Shown: one piece after another, positions 35,791 to 47,708 of the stretch
How the letters are laid out: each line of letters begins with the position of its first letter
Position numbering within the stretch: the stretch's first letter is position 1
From: an uncultured Actinomycetes bacterium
GTDB lineage: Bacteria; Actinomycetota; CADDZG01; WHSQ01
Assembly (NCBI GenBank): GCA_937863385.1
Contig: CALMBW010000027.1
Location: forward strand, 62,001 to 126,000
DNA length: 64,000 nt
Reading direction: 5' to 3'
Program-made: the position numbers and the translations under genes
Notes under the pieces: model-generated
Databases searched by the model: none
What the model was told of the DNA's origin: nothing
What the model saw: the letters and a program-made list of their open reading frames with translations, nothing else

Positions 35791-36468
35791 GTGGATCGAA
35801 GTGCGCACCGGGCGAAACGGATCGCCGTTGCCGGATCGGTGCTCACAGCGCTCCTGGTTTCCCCGCCTTCCGCCATTGCGTCCGAGCAGTTGGACGCTCG
35901 TACCCAACCCACCTACACCGCTCCCCTGACCGACTCCAACGAGTCGTACTCGGGCCAACGCTGCCAAACCGAGCACCCAGAATCGGAAGGTGTAGTCACC
36001 GCCAAGATCCGTTTCTGCCGGACCTTCCTTCGATTCGACCCGGGCTCAGAAACCGACACAACAAACGACTACGGCGTGTGGTGGATCCAGGCGAACATCA
36101 AAGCGATGAACGGTTGGTGCGTGACACGAGGACGCGCAACCCTCGGCATGGAAGAGGAGTTCACTCCCTCGGCCGTGCTCGAATCCGATCTTCGTTCCGA
36201 CAAGGCCACCGACCAGACCCTCACATTGGTTTCCGAAGCGGGCGGCACGGCGGTTACGCCGGCCACGGTGCAGCAATCGCTCATCACCTTCAAAGGGCGC
36301 TACCGAGCCTTCTGGGACTCGGAAACCTCTACCTACGTCGTGAGATGGCGCGGCTCGACCAAGCGCAAGATCGCGCTGGTGGGGGGCATAGAGGGAACGT
36401 GGGCGGCAACCGCCGGGCCGGGCGTGTTCCTCCCCGGTGCCGGCGCGGACGTCACGAGCCCTTGCTGA
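35791..36468 (+). CDS. Secreted cysteine-containing protein, paralogue B
   Basis: This 225-residue protein starts with GTG at 35791, two bases after the stop of paralogue A, with GAAGAAGGGAG upstream. A basic start and a hydrophobic stretch (RIAVAGSVLTALLVSPPSAIAS) form a signal peptide. The mature part shares 'SEQLDART', 'GSETDTTNDYGVWWIQANI', 'NGWCVTRG', 'TVQQSLI', 'WRGSTKRKIALVGG' and a terminal Cys with paralogue A, including the position of the conserved cysteines. Function unknown. Translation is probably coupled to A. Confidence 0.78.
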   Translation: MDRSAHRAKRIAVAGSVLTALLVSPPSAIASEQLDARTQPTYTAPLTDSNESYSGQRCQTEHPESEGVVTAKIRFCRTFLRFDPGSETDTTNDYGVWWIQANIKAMNGWCVTRGRATLGMEEEFTPSAVLESDLRSDKATDQTLTLVSEAGGTAVTPATVQQSLITFKGRYRAFWDSETSTYVVRWRGSTKRKIALVGGIEGTWAATAGPGVFLPGAGADVTSPC

Positions 36469-36472
36469 TCGC

Positions 36473-39181
<2,709 letters not shown>

Positions 39182-39182
39182 A

Positions 39183-39449
39183 TCAATGACCCCCTTCTGG
39201 CTCCTCCAGATCGACGTCCACGGTGCGGTCTTCACCGTCTTGGAGGCTCACCTCTGCTTTACCCCGATGGCCGTGTGCATCCCAGATGTTGAGCGTCCAG
39301 GTTCCGGCGGCCAGGTGGTACGTGTAGCGCCCCTCCCCGTTGACCATCACCTGGTCAACCACATCCCCGGAGGAATTGTGGAGCTCAACGGTCGCCGTAG
39401 TTGCAGGGTGGCTACCGTGAACGGTGATCTGACCCGTGAGCGTCGTCAT
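39183..39449 (-). CDS. Small carboxypeptidase-regulatory-like beta-sandwich protein
   Basis: This 88-residue protein has '[60 protein letters not shown]', the pattern of a carboxypeptidase-regulatory-like (Ig-type) domain: G-x-V followed by a value, '[15 protein letters not shown]', then 'AAGTWTLNI'. It lacks a signal peptide, so it is cytoplasmic as written. It is translationally coupled: it overlaps glyS by 4 bases (ATGA) and ends 1 base before the ppdK start. Its role in this context is unknown. Confidence 0.8.
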   Translation of the reverse strand: MTTLTGQITVHGSHPATTATVELHNSSGDVVDQVMVNGEGRYTYHLAAGTWTLNIWDAHGHRGKAEVSLQDGEDRTVDVDLEEPEGGH

Positions 39450-40774
39450 AGGTTCAACCTCTTTTCTAAGTAGGCCAGCAACTCGCCGATCGAGATGCGC
39501 TCCTGTTCCATAGAGTCTCGATCGCGCACGGTGACCTGGTTGTCTTCCAAAGAATCGAAGTCAACAGTCACGCAGAAGGGGGTGCCGACCTCGTCCTGGC
39601 GCCGGTAGCGGCGCCCGATCGACCCGGCGACGTCGTAGTCGGTGACGAACTTAGACCTGATCTCCGCCGCCAGCTTCTCGGCCAAGGGGGTGAGGTCCGC
39701 GTTCTTACTAAGGGGCAGCACGGCGACCTTCGACGGTGCCAGTTTGTGATGAAGCCTGAGGACCGTGCGCTTCTCGACCTTGCCGGACGCCGTTGGAGCT
39801 TCCTCCTCGCGATAAGCATCGATCAAGAAGGCCAAGGTGGCCCGCTCGACGCCGAGCGCGGGCTCGATCACATACGGGACGTAGCGTTCCTCGGTTTCGG
39901 AGTCGAAATAGCTTAGATCTTGCTTGGAGTGCTCGGCATGGGCCTTGAGATCGAAGTCGGTACGGTTCGCGATCCCCTCGAGTTCGCTCCAACCCATGCC
40001 CGGGAACTGATACTCGATATCGTAGGTGCGCTTTGCGTAGTGGGACAGCTCGTCGGACTCGTGCTCGCGTAGGCGGATGTTGTCCGGAGTCATACCAAGA
40101 TCCGTGAACCAGTCGACGCGCTCCTTCAACCAATAGTCGAGCCACTTGTCATCGGTTCCGGGCTTCACGAAGAACTCCATCTCCATCTGCTCGAACTCAC
40201 GCGTACGGAAGACGAAGTTGCCCGGAGTGATCTCGTTGCGAAAAGACTTGCCCTGTTGGGCGATACCGAAGGGGATCTTCTTGCGGGAGGTTGACTGAAC
40301 CGTCTGGAAGTCGACGAACATCCCCTGAGCGGTCTCGGGACGCAGATAGACAGCATGCGACGAGTCCTCCACGGGACCCATGTGGGTCTTGAACATGAGG
40401 TTGAACTGGCGGGGCTCGGTCCAGCTCGGCCCCTGACCGCAGTCAGGACAGTTGCGAGACAGATCTATGTGGTCTGCCCGGAAGCGGTGATGGCAGTTCG
40501 TGCACTCGACCAAGGGGTCGGTGAACGTGGCCACGTGACCCGAGGCCTCCCAGACCTTGGGAGACATCAAGATGGACGATTCGAGCCCAACCACGTCGTC
40601 GCGCTGATGGACCATCCGATGCCACCACGCGTTCTTGACGTTGCGCTTGAGCTCGATGCCCAGTGGTCCCCAGTCCCAGGCCGAGCGCAATCCCCCGTAG
40701 ATCTCGCTCGACGGGAACACGATGCCTCTGCGTTTGCAGAGGTTGACGATGGTTTCGATAGTTGCGTGGCTCAT
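39446..40774 (-). CDS. glyS: Glycyl-tRNA synthetase, alpha2 type
   Basis: This 442-residue class II synthetase charges tRNA-Gly. Motif 1 lies in the N-terminal '[32 protein letters not shown]'; a zinc-like CTNC/CPDC pair follows; motif 2 is '[25 protein letters not shown]'; motif 3 is in '[16 protein letters not shown]'; the anticodon-binding domain ends the chain. This is the single-subunit form. ATG at 40774 gives the family N-terminus. It starts the glyS, beta-sandwich protein and ppdK operon. Confidence 0.97.
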   Translation of the reverse strand: MSHATIETIVNLCKRRGIVFPSSEIYGGLRSAWDWGPLGIELKRNVKNAWWHRMVHQRDDVVGLESSILMSPKVWEASGHVATFTDPLVECTNCHHRFRADHIDLSRNCPDCGQGPSWTEPRQFNLMFKTHMGPVEDSSHAVYLRPETAQGMFVDFQTVQSTSRKKIPFGIAQQGKSFRNEITPGNFVFRTREFEQMEMEFFVKPGTDDKWLDYWLKERVDWFTDLGMTPDNIRLREHESDELSHYAKRTYDIEYQFPGMGWSELEGIANRTDFDLKAHAEHSKQDLSYFDSETEERYVPYVIEPALGVERATLAFLIDAYREEEAPTASGKVEKRTVLRLHHKLAPSKVAVLPLSKNADLTPLAEKLAAEIRSKFVTDYDVAGSIGRRYRRQDEVGTPFCVTVDFDSLEDNQVTVRDRDSMEQERISIGELLAYLEKRLNL

Positions 40775-40890
40775 GACAAGGCATGATAGTCGCCTTGCCG
40801 CGGGCCTCTGCCGGGCGCGGGGACCGGCGGTGATACTTGTGTGACGAGATCGTTCGAGCATGACCGCCCAAGACTAGGAGCGCACAACTC

Positions 40891-42210
40891 ATCGAGGTAG
40901 CACTCGGGCTGCTGGCCATCACGGTCCTGATCATTCTGAACGGCCTATATGTTGCCGGCGAATTCGCTTTGGTTGCCGTAGACCGCACCAAGATCGAGGC
41001 CTTAAGCGAAGGTGGCGATCGGCGAGCCACAGGCGTCCTAGCCGGTCTGAGAACGCTTTCGTTCCAACTCTCCGGGGCACAACTAGGGATCACGATCACG
41101 TCGCTGCTAGTGGGTTTCATCCTCGAACCCACGGCGGGCCAGGCCCTTAGCTCGGTGTTGGAGTCGATGGGGTTGCCAGAAGCAACGGCTCTAGGCCTCT
41201 CGGTCGCGCTTGCCCTGATCCTCGCCACCGCTGCACAGATGATCTTCGGGGAACTGGTGCCCAAGAACCTCGCTATCGCCAGGCCCACTCCGGTCTCCTA
41301 TTGGATCACCCCCTTCCTTCGCTTCAGCAACGCCGTGTTCAAACCCTTGATCCTTTTTCTGAATGCCTCCGCGAACGCAAGCGTCAGACTCCTTGGGATC
41401 GAGCCTCAGGAGGAACTTACGAGCGCGCGCTCTCTCGAAGAGCTAGAAGTCCTCATCCAGTCGTCCCGTGCCGGAGGCGCCCTACAAGAGAACGAGTACT
41501 CGCTGCTGACCCGTTCGATCAGTTTCGGGGGCAAGACCGCCGGGGACGCGTTGGTGCCTCGAACCGCGATGCTCACCTTGAGGGCCGACGAAACCATCCC
41601 GGACCTGATGGAGGAAGCGCTGAGTAGCGGACACTCTCGCTTCCCCGTCACCGGCGAAGACAGCGACGACATCCTTGGGATCGCCAACCTGAAGGACTGC
41701 TATCGGGTCCCTCCCGAACGACGGGCTACGACGAAACTCTCCGAGATCGCGCAAGATGCGCTCGTTGTGCCCGAGAGCAGGGATCTCAAGTCTCTGCTCG
41801 TCGAGATGAGACGACTCCGCAAACAGATCGTCGTGGTTATCGACGAGTTCGGCAGCACCGCCGGCATCATCACGATCGAAGACCTCGTCGAGGAGATCGT
41901 CGGCGAGATCGAGGACGAGCACGACCTCACCTATGTGACCCCAGCGGCCGAAGAACGCCGGTCTGGCGTCAACGTCGTTGACGGGATGCTGCGGCCCGAC
42001 GAGCTGCGGGACGCAACCGGCCTTGAGCTTCCCGAGGGGGACTACGACACTCTCGCCGGTTTCCTGCTCACTCTGTTCGATCGCATCCCAAGGCGCGGAG
42101 ATCACTGCGCTTACGGCGAATGGGAATTCAAAGTCACGGAAATGGATCGCAACAGGATCGCCAAGGTCCTGGTCGTGGCTCCTCCAAGAGAGGCCGAGGA
42201 GGGCGGATGA
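40891..42210 (+). CDS. CorC/HlyC-family CNNM-CBS membrane protein, no canonical start codon
   Basis: About 439 residues: N-terminal DUF21/CNNM membrane domain ('[23 protein letters not shown]', '[16 protein letters not shown]', '[14 protein letters not shown]'), a CBS pair ('[34 protein letters not shown]', '[33 protein letters not shown]'), and the CorC C-terminal domain. The hallmark N-terminus must begin upstream of the first legal start (TTG 40969), because the conserved first helix starts around '[18 protein letters not shown]'. The nearest plausible positions are CTC 40888 or ATC 40891 after TAGGAG; the frame is closed by TGA at 40861. Either a rare start or a sequence error is implied. 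Members are linked to Mg/Co efflux or membrane protection. Confidence 0.8.
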   Translation: MEVALGLLAITVLIILNGLYVAGEFALVAVDRTKIEALSEGGDRRATGVLAGLRTLSFQLSGAQLGITITSLLVGFILEPTAGQALSSVLESMGLPEATALGLSVALALILATAAQMIFGELVPKNLAIARPTPVSYWITPFLRFSNAVFKPLILFLNASANASVRLLGIEPQEELTSARSLEELEVLIQSSRAGGALQENEYSLLTRSISFGGKTAGDALVPRTAMLTLRADETIPDLMEEALSSGHSRFPVTGEDSDDILGIANLKDCYRVPPERRATTKLSEIAQDALVVPESRDLKSLLVEMRRLRKQIVVVIDEFGSTAGIITIEDLVEEIVGEIEDEHDLTYVTPAAEERRSGVNVVDGMLRPDELRDATGLELPEGDYDTLAGFLLTLFDRIPRRGDHCAYGEWEFKVTEMDRNRIAKVLVVAPPREAEEGG

Positions 42211-43517
42211 ACCTCTGGCTGATCGTTCTATCGGTTGTCCTGCTCGTCGCCAACGGCTTCTTCGTTGCCATGGAGTTCGCTTTGATCGCGGTGCGTCGTT
42301 CTCACCTAGAAGCCTTGGCGCGGGATGGCAACCGCCGCGCTGCCACCGCACTTAGATCGGCCAAGGAACTGTCGGTGATGCTCGCAGGAGCTCAACTTGG
42401 GATCACGATGGCCTCGCTCGGACTGGGCGCCATCGCCGAACCTGCGATCGCGCAGCTGTTGGAAGGACCGTTATATGCGATACGCGTGCCACAGGAGCTC
42501 ACCCACACCTTCGCTTTCTTGATCGCCCTAACGATCGTCGTATTCCTGCACATGGTGATCGGCGAGATGGCACCGAAGAACATCGCTATCGCCCGTCCGG
42601 AGGGGTCTGCACTTTGGATGGCCATCCCCATCCGCATCTACGCCCTGCTGTTCCGGCCCTTCATCGTGAGTCTCAACGCCATGGCCAACCGGATCCTGCG
42701 GTTGGTTGGGATCGAACCGCGCGACGAACTAGAGTCGGTGCATTCTGCCGATGAGATCAGCCTGATGGTTCAAGAGGCTGCACGTGGCGGAGTGATCCAG
42801 GAGTTCGAGTTCAAACTGCTGAGCGGTGCAGCCGAGTTCGGCGACAAGGACGCCGCAGACGCGATGGTTCCCAGAACCGAGATGACCGCTCTGCCCCTGG
42901 ACATCACTCCAGCCGAGATCGAGAGCAAGGTGATAGAAACGGGTCACACTCGCTTCCCGATCTACATCGAGACCGCCGATCGGGTCGTTGGGTTCTTTCA
43001 CTCCAAGGATCTGCTCAAGGTCCCGGACTCACAGCGGCATCGCCGCATCCCACGACGTTTGATCCGCCCCTTGCTGGTGGTTCCAGAAACCCGCAAGCTC
43101 GAAGCTCTGCTGTTCGACATGAAACGTGAACGCCGCCATTTCGCCCTGGTCATCGACGAGCATGGCGGAACCTCTGGGATCGTCACGCTGGAAGACATCC
43201 TGGAAGAGATCGTCGGTGACATCCTCGACGAGCACGACGACCAGGAAGTAGGTATCGAACGGCTCAGCGACGACCGGTACGTGATCCCAGGGACACTTCG
43301 GATCGACGAGCTCAGCGAACGACTGGGGATCAACCTCCCCGAGGGTCCGTACGAGACCGTTGCAGGTTTCATGATGAGCGAACTAGGCCGGATCCCGGTC
43401 CGGCGCGACTCGGTGACGCACGGAGGCTGGATCTTGCGGGTTCGCTCGATGCAGCGGCGTCGCGTCGTGCAGGTCCTGGTCGAGAAAGACCCCGGCCGCA
43501 CCGGACCCGTCCGGTAG
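42207..43517 (+). CDS. CorC/HlyC-family CNNM-CBS membrane protein
   Basis: This is a 436-residue paralogue of the preceding protein with the same order: membrane domain ('VANGFFVAMEFALIAVRRSHLEAL', 'GAQLGITMASLGLGAI', 'IGEMAPKNIAIARP'), CBS pair ('VPRTEMTALPLDITPAEIESKVIETGHTRFPIYI', 'ALVIDEHGGTSGIVTLEDILEEIVGDILDEHDD') and CorC domain ('YETVAGFMMSELGRIPVRRDSV'). ATG at 42207 overlaps the previous stop by 4 bases and follows GAGGAGGGCGG. The tandem pair is typical of Actinomycetota and probably works as a heteromer. Confidence 0.93.
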   Translation: MNLWLIVLSVVLLVANGFFVAMEFALIAVRRSHLEALARDGNRRAATALRSAKELSVMLAGAQLGITMASLGLGAIAEPAIAQLLEGPLYAIRVPQELTHTFAFLIALTIVVFLHMVIGEMAPKNIAIARPEGSALWMAIPIRIYALLFRPFIVSLNAMANRILRLVGIEPRDELESVHSADEISLMVQEAARGGVIQEFEFKLLSGAAEFGDKDAADAMVPRTEMTALPLDITPAEIESKVIETGHTRFPIYIETADRVVGFFHSKDLLKVPDSQRHRRIPRRLIRPLLVVPETRKLEALLFDMKRERRHFALVIDEHGGTSGIVTLEDILEEIVGDILDEHDDQEVGIERLSDDRYVIPGTLRIDELSERLGINLPEGPYETVAGFMMSELGRIPVRRDSVTHGGWILRVRSMQRRRVVQVLVEKDPGRTGPVR

Positions 43518-43527
43518 CCTCCTACCC

Positions 43528-44211
43528 ATGAAGAAAGTGCAGACCGAATCCATCCGGGCCGCCCGGCCCTACGCTCTGCGCGGAGTGGCCTCGGTGCTAT
43601 TCGCCGTGGCAGGTGCGGTGGTGGCCGATCTGTTCGGGCAGGTGCGAGATCGCGACGCTGGCACCGATCCGGCGACCAGCGCGGAGCAGCTTGCGGCCTT
43701 CGCCGGGGCAGCCGTGGTTCTCGTCTTCGGTATCGCGGCCGTACGCAGTTTCGCAGCGGCGGTGCGTAAGGGGGCCGAGGCGAAAGATGCTCCCTCCCAA
43801 GGGGCGTCGCTCTCGTTCGTGGTTCAGGTGATCGGTTTCACCGTCGTCGTGTTGGCCACACTCGGTGTCTTGACCGTCAACATCCAAGCGCTGCTCGTTG
43901 GGGGGGCCGTAACCGGTGTGGTGGTCGGTATCGCGGCCCAGCAGACCATCGGCAACTTCTTCGCCGGCATCGTGCTGCTGGTAGTTCGGCCCTTCAACGT
44001 CGGCGAGCACGTAGTGCTTCGCTCGGGCCCTCTCGGTGGTGAATACGAAGGCACCGTCACCGACATGAGCCTCTTCTACGTCCACATGCTGACCGCAAAT
44101 GGCCCCGCGTCCCTCCCCAACTCCGGCGTCCTGGCCGCAGCGATAGGCCCCGGCGCCCGGGCGCCTAAAGACGAACCGAAGGTCGAACTAGACGACGAGC
44201 CCCCGCAATAA
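43528..44211 (+). CDS. Small MscS-family mechanosensitive channel
   Basis: This 227-residue protein has two to three N-terminal membrane helices and a pore/beta region 'GGAVTGVVVGIAAQQTIGNFFAGIVLLVVRPFNVGEHVVLRSGPLGGEYEGTVTDMSLFYV', the MscS core in which Gly-rich TM3 leads into the beta domain. The C-terminal vestibule is short and the protein ends in an acidic tail. It may act as an osmotic safety valve. It follows the two CorC genes and is convergent with uppS. Confidence 0.9.
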   Translation: MKKVQTESIRAARPYALRGVASVLFAVAGAVVADLFGQVRDRDAGTDPATSAEQLAAFAGAAVVLVFGIAAVRSFAAAVRKGAEAKDAPSQGASLSFVVQVIGFTVVVLATLGVLTVNIQALLVGGAVTGVVVGIAAQQTIGNFFAGIVLLVVRPFNVGEHVVLRSGPLGGEYEGTVTDMSLFYVHMLTANGPASLPNSGVLAAAIGPGARAPKDEPKVELDDEPPQ

Positions 44212-44220
44212 CCGCAGCGA

Positions 44221-44895
<675 letters not shown>

Positions 44896-44904
44896 GCAGC
44901 GAAA

Positions 44905-45630
44905 CTAAACGGCCCGGAGCATCTCCAACGACCGCAGAGGGCGCTCGAGGTGGAACTCTGCATAACGTCTCAACAGATCCGTCACCTCTTCCACCCATCC
45001 GACCGATGCGACGGTGCCGAAGTCGGCAGCGAGCAACGAGTCGATCCATGCCAATCGCTCGGGAGCAAGCCCGATCGCCTCGGGGTCGTCGATCCAGCAG
45101 CTCTCGCAGACCGCTCCGCCCAGTGACGGCGAGAAGCCCCCGAGGAATCCGCCCGAACCACATCCGGCGCATCCCGTCAGCTCGGGATTGAACCCCGTCA
45201 CCGACAAGAGCTTGACCATGAACGCCGGCAGAACGGTGGGACCAAGATCCCTGCCTAACGATTCGAGGCCCAGTTGCAACAAGTGATAGATCGGCGAGGC
45301 CTCTTCACGATCCGGCGTGATCTTCTCGACGAACTCGGCCATCACCGTTGCAGACGCCAGCGATTCGAAGTTGCGATGGACCCCGGTGTTGGCGTCGACG
45401 ATGTCGGCACCGGTGATCGTGTCTAGCTCTCCCCTGCCCCGATAGACGAGCAGCTCCACCCGGGTGAAGGGTTCGAGCCGGCCACCGAAACGGCTCTTGG
45501 TCTTGCGCACGCCCTTGGCGACGGCACGGACCTTGCCGTTATCGCGCGTGAATATCGTGAGGATGCGATCCGCTTCCCCCAGCTTGATCGTCCGTAGGAC
45601 GATCCCCTCATCGCGATAGAGCCCCGGCAT
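44905..45630 (-). CDS. recO: DNA repair protein RecO
   Basis: This 241-residue recombination mediator loads RecA with RecR. The OB-fold N-terminus 'YRDEGIVLRTIKLGEADRILTIFTRDNGKVRAVAKGVRK' and the zinc-finger cysteines in 'CAGCGSGG' and 'CESCW' are present. ATG at 45630 is preferred over the frame start at 45642. Its upstream region contains the first 57-bp palindromic repeat and the divergent DUF559 gene, so the normal link to era is broken here. Confidence 0.95.
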   Translation of the reverse strand: MPGLYRDEGIVLRTIKLGEADRILTIFTRDNGKVRAVAKGVRKTKSRFGGRLEPFTRVELLVYRGRGELDTITGADIVDANTGVHRNFESLASATVMAEFVEKITPDREEASPIYHLLQLGLESLGRDLGPTVLPAFMVKLLSVTGFNPELTGCAGCGSGGFLGGFSPSLGGAVCESCWIDDPEAIGLAPERLAWIDSLLAADFGTVASVGWVEEVTDLLRRYAEFHLERPLRSLEMLRAV

Positions 45631-45674
45631 CAGACCCCTCAATCTAGGGTCGCCGCCTGGGCCAAGCCCGGATT

Positions 45675-45731
45675 TCCCAGCGTTCTGTTAACGAAATCGG
45701 CCAACAGTTGGCGGGATCTGTTAACAGAACG
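45675..45731. repeat. 57-bp concentric palindromic repeat, copy 1
   Basis: Identical over 57 bases to the copy at 46690-46746. It contains 12-bp arms CGTTCTGTTAAC (45681-45692) and GTTAACAGAACG (45720-45731), and an inner palindrome CCAACAGTTGG (45701-45711); both are centred on base 45706, so the DNA or RNA can form a two-stage hairpin. It lies upstream of recO and of the divergent DUF559 gene. Confidence 0.95.
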
Positions 45732-45732
45732 A

Positions 45733-45748
45733 AGTGAGGGGGCTCACT
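45733..45748. promoter_or_regulatory. Palindrome upstream of DUF559 gene
   Basis: AGTGAG (45733-45738) and CTCACT (45743-45748) form a perfect 6-bp dyad with GGGG between, directly after the first repeat and 33 bases before the ATG at 45781. It is a possible operator for the winged-helix protein encoded downstream or for recO. Confidence 0.4.
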
Positions 45749-45780
45749 CGTTCGCTGTATGACTGTGGTTCGTTCAGGGC

Positions 45781-46752
45781 ATGACCTTTCATCCAGCTCT
45801 TGAAGAGCTCGAACGTCACGCGCGGGCCAACCTTGGCGTGATCCACAGGCAGCACGCGCTAGCCGCCGGAGTATCCGATCGGACCATCGTCAGGCTCGTA
45901 GCTTCGGGGCACTGGACCAAGATCCACACCAATACGTTCGTACCCCGTCCCGTTCCTCTGTCCTGGGAAACCCTGCTTCGAGCGGCGTGCGTCGAAGGCG
46001 GAGAAACGACTGTCGCCGCGGGCAGGGCTGCGCTACGGCTCCTTGAGTTCCCTCGCTACGCCAAAGCTGATCTTGAGGTCGCCAGCCCCAAGAATCTCCG
46101 TCTCAACGGCGTCAGGTGTCGCAAGCTACGGGGCATGCGGCCGGAGGACATCGTGTGGATCAAGGGCATACCCGCCCGCCGCTTCGAGCCAACCCTCTTG
46201 GAGCTGTGCGGCGATCCCAGCGAGAGGATGTTCTGCGGGGCTCTGCTAGATGAGGCTCTCCGCAGGAAGCTGACGCACCTCCGCTGGCTGTACCGCACCT
46301 GTTCGGTCTATGGAAAAAGGGGCCGGCGTGGGACGAGGCTGTTCCGCCATCTCGTCATGCAAAGAGATGCCGAGACGGCCCTCACGGACAGTGAGCTTGA
46401 AAGCTACTTCCGACGGATGAGCAAGCTTCTAAGCCACAAGCTCCTGCTTCATCACGTTGTGCGTGATGAACACGGGAAGCACATATCGGAAGTCGACTTC
46501 GCGATCCCAGAGCTGCAGATCGCCATCCCTCTTAATGGCTACGACCCGCATAGCATGCGATCGACTTGGGACAAGGACCATCGGATCTACGTCCTCCTCC
46601 AGAATCAGGGGTGGGAGGTGCTGCCGTTCACCTACTGGCAAGTGCGCAACGACCTCGCTTGGGTACTCGGACAGATAGAGATCGCGATCTCCCAGCGTTC
46701 TGTTAACGAAATCGGCCAACAGTTGGCGGGATCTGTTAACAGAACGGGTTAG
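45781..46752 (+). CDS. AbiEi-type winged helix plus DUF559 nuclease-like protein
   Basis: This 323-residue protein has an N-terminal winged helix ('GVIHRQHALAAGVSDRTIVRLVASGHWTKIHTNTFVP') like the AbiEi antitoxin domain, a middle part with 'ETTVAAGRAALRLL', and a C-terminal DUF559/Vsr-like fold ('HISEVDFAIPELQIAIPLNGYDPHS', 'HRIYVLLQNQGWEVLPFTYWQVRND'). The usual catalytic E-x-D-G reads PLNG, so activity is doubtful. The last 20 or so residues are encoded by the second 57-bp repeat. Such genes are mobile in actinobacteria. It lies between recO and a cold-shock-like gene and is convergent with the latter, with a 4-base overlap of stops. Confidence 0.82.
   Translation: MTFHPALEELERHARANLGVIHRQHALAAGVSDRTIVRLVASGHWTKIHTNTFVPRPVPLSWETLLRAACVEGGETTVAAGRAALRLLEFPRYAKADLEVASPKNLRLNGVRCRKLRGMRPEDIVWIKGIPARRFEPTLLELCGDPSERMFCGALLDEALRRKLTHLRWLYRTCSVYGKRGRRGTRLFRHLVMQRDAETALTDSELESYFRRMSKLLSHKLLLHHVVRDEHGKHISEVDFAIPELQIAIPLNGYDPHSMRSTWDKDHRIYVLLQNQGWEVLPFTYWQVRNDLAWVLGQIEIAISQRSVNEIGQQLAGSVNRTG
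46690..46746. repeat. 57-bp concentric palindromic repeat, copy 2
   Basis: This is a perfect second copy of the repeat at 45675-45731, in the same orientation, 1015 bases away. Arms are at 46696-46707 and 46735-46746, with the inner palindrome at 46716-46726. It forms the 3' end of the DUF559 gene and ends just before the stop of the convergent gene. Confidence 0.95.
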
Positions 46753-46946
46753 GAGATGCCTATGCGCAGGTTGAGTGGGCGGTTGTCTTGGAGATCGAAG
46801 GTGACCCTCTGGCCGGGGCGCAGGAACCGGAACATGCCGGACTCCATGGACTCCGGGGTGATCTCCCAGGTCGCCTCCCCGTCATCCGCGACCAGCACGC
46901 CGGTCTTGGTCAACGAGTCGTACGACTTAACGGTTGCCTGGGGCAT
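46749..46946 (-). CDS. Cold-shock-domain-like protein
   Basis: This 65-residue protein starts 'PQATVKSYDSLTKTGVLVADDGEATWEI' and ends 'FRFLRPGQRVTFDLQDNRPLNLRIGIS', with the layout of a single OB-fold cold-shock domain. The aromatic RNP motifs (KGFGFI, VFVHF) are much reduced: 'TKTGVLVADDG'. It is therefore a divergent nucleic-acid-binding or other OB-fold protein. It is the last gene of the operon starting at hrcA, 9 bases after the ABC-2 permease. Confidence 0.75.
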   Translation of the reverse strand: MPQATVKSYDSLTKTGVLVADDGEATWEITPESMESGMFRFLRPGQRVTFDLQDNRPLNLRIGIS

Positions 46947-46955
46947 GTTCCTCCC

Positions 46956-47708
46956 TCACTCGGATCTGGGCCACAGGGGCCCGCGGACCGCCCAGAAGGA
47001 TAACGCGCCGAAAGCTGCCAGGATCAGGAGCTTGCCCATCTGGGAACCTCCAAGGTCGCCTTCCAAGCCGGGCTTCAGCGCGTCGACCGCGTACGTGGAA
47101 GGGAGAATGACCTTCAACGGCTCCAGCCAGCCGGGCAACGTCTCGGCCGGAAGGATGCCCAAGAAGAGCACGGCCATCATGGCCAGATTCGAGTACATGC
47201 CTGCAAGCTGTTCATCGCGGGCTCCGAAACCGATGGCCACGCCGAGACCCGCCAGCGCGAAAGACCCGAGCACCCAGACGGGGATCGCAGCCCACAAAGC
47301 ACCCAATGACAGATCGAACAGGGCTGCACCCAGCGTCAGCACGATCACGGTTCCGGGCAGAGCGAAGATCGCAAACGAGATCAACACCGATGCGATTACG
47401 GCGGCGCGCGATACCGGTAGCGTCGAGTAAAGATCGATCGCGCCGGACTCTTTCAGCGATGCCACCCGCTGGGCCAGCATCACGATCGCGGTCATAGCGA
47501 TGGCGAGTACCGCACTGCCCGCAACTATCTGGGTGCCGAACTCCCGCACCTGAGACGGCTCCATGATGGCTCGCATCAATACCGCGATCCCCAGGGGCAT
47601 GGCCGAAGACACGATCAGATACGGCCGCCAAGACGTGCGCACCCGTGCCATCTGCATCGCCAGCAGTACGTTGAATCGACCGGTTCTCGAGATGGTCATC
47701 GAACTCAT
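46956..47708 (-). CDS. ABC-2 type transporter permease
   Basis: This is a 250-residue membrane protein with six hydrophobic segments, including 'AIAMTAIVMLAQRVASLKESGAIDLYSTLPVSRAAVIASVLI', a typical ABC-2 exporter motif. ATG at 47708 overlaps the ATPase stop by 4 bases; a longer frame would lie inside the ATPase gene. With the ATPase it forms a small exporter, perhaps for a lipid, antibiotic or peptide; the substrate is unknown. Confidence 0.88.
   Translation of the reverse strand: MSSMTISRTGRFNVLLAMQMARVRTSWRPYLIVSSAMPLGIAVLMRAIMEPSQVREFGTQIVAGSAVLAIAMTAIVMLAQRVASLKESGAIDLYSTLPVSRAAVIASVLISFAIFALPGTVIVLTLGAALFDLSLGALWAAIPVWVLGSFALAGLGVAIGFGARDEQLAGMYSNLAMMAVLFLGILPAETLPGWLEPLKVILPSTYAVDALKPGLEGDLGGSQMGKLLILAAFGALSFWAVRGPLWPRSE

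Noticed and set aside
35266-36468. A 400-residue frame joining the end of the first secreted protein gene and the second
   Set aside because: Its first half overlaps paralogue A in another frame and is Arg-rich; the real gene begins at GTG 35791 with a signal peptide.
45675-45731. Chromosome-dimer (dif-like) or phage attachment site
   Set aside because: dif arms are 11 bp with a 6-bp spacer; this repeat has far longer spacing and a nested palindrome, and no integrase gene is near.
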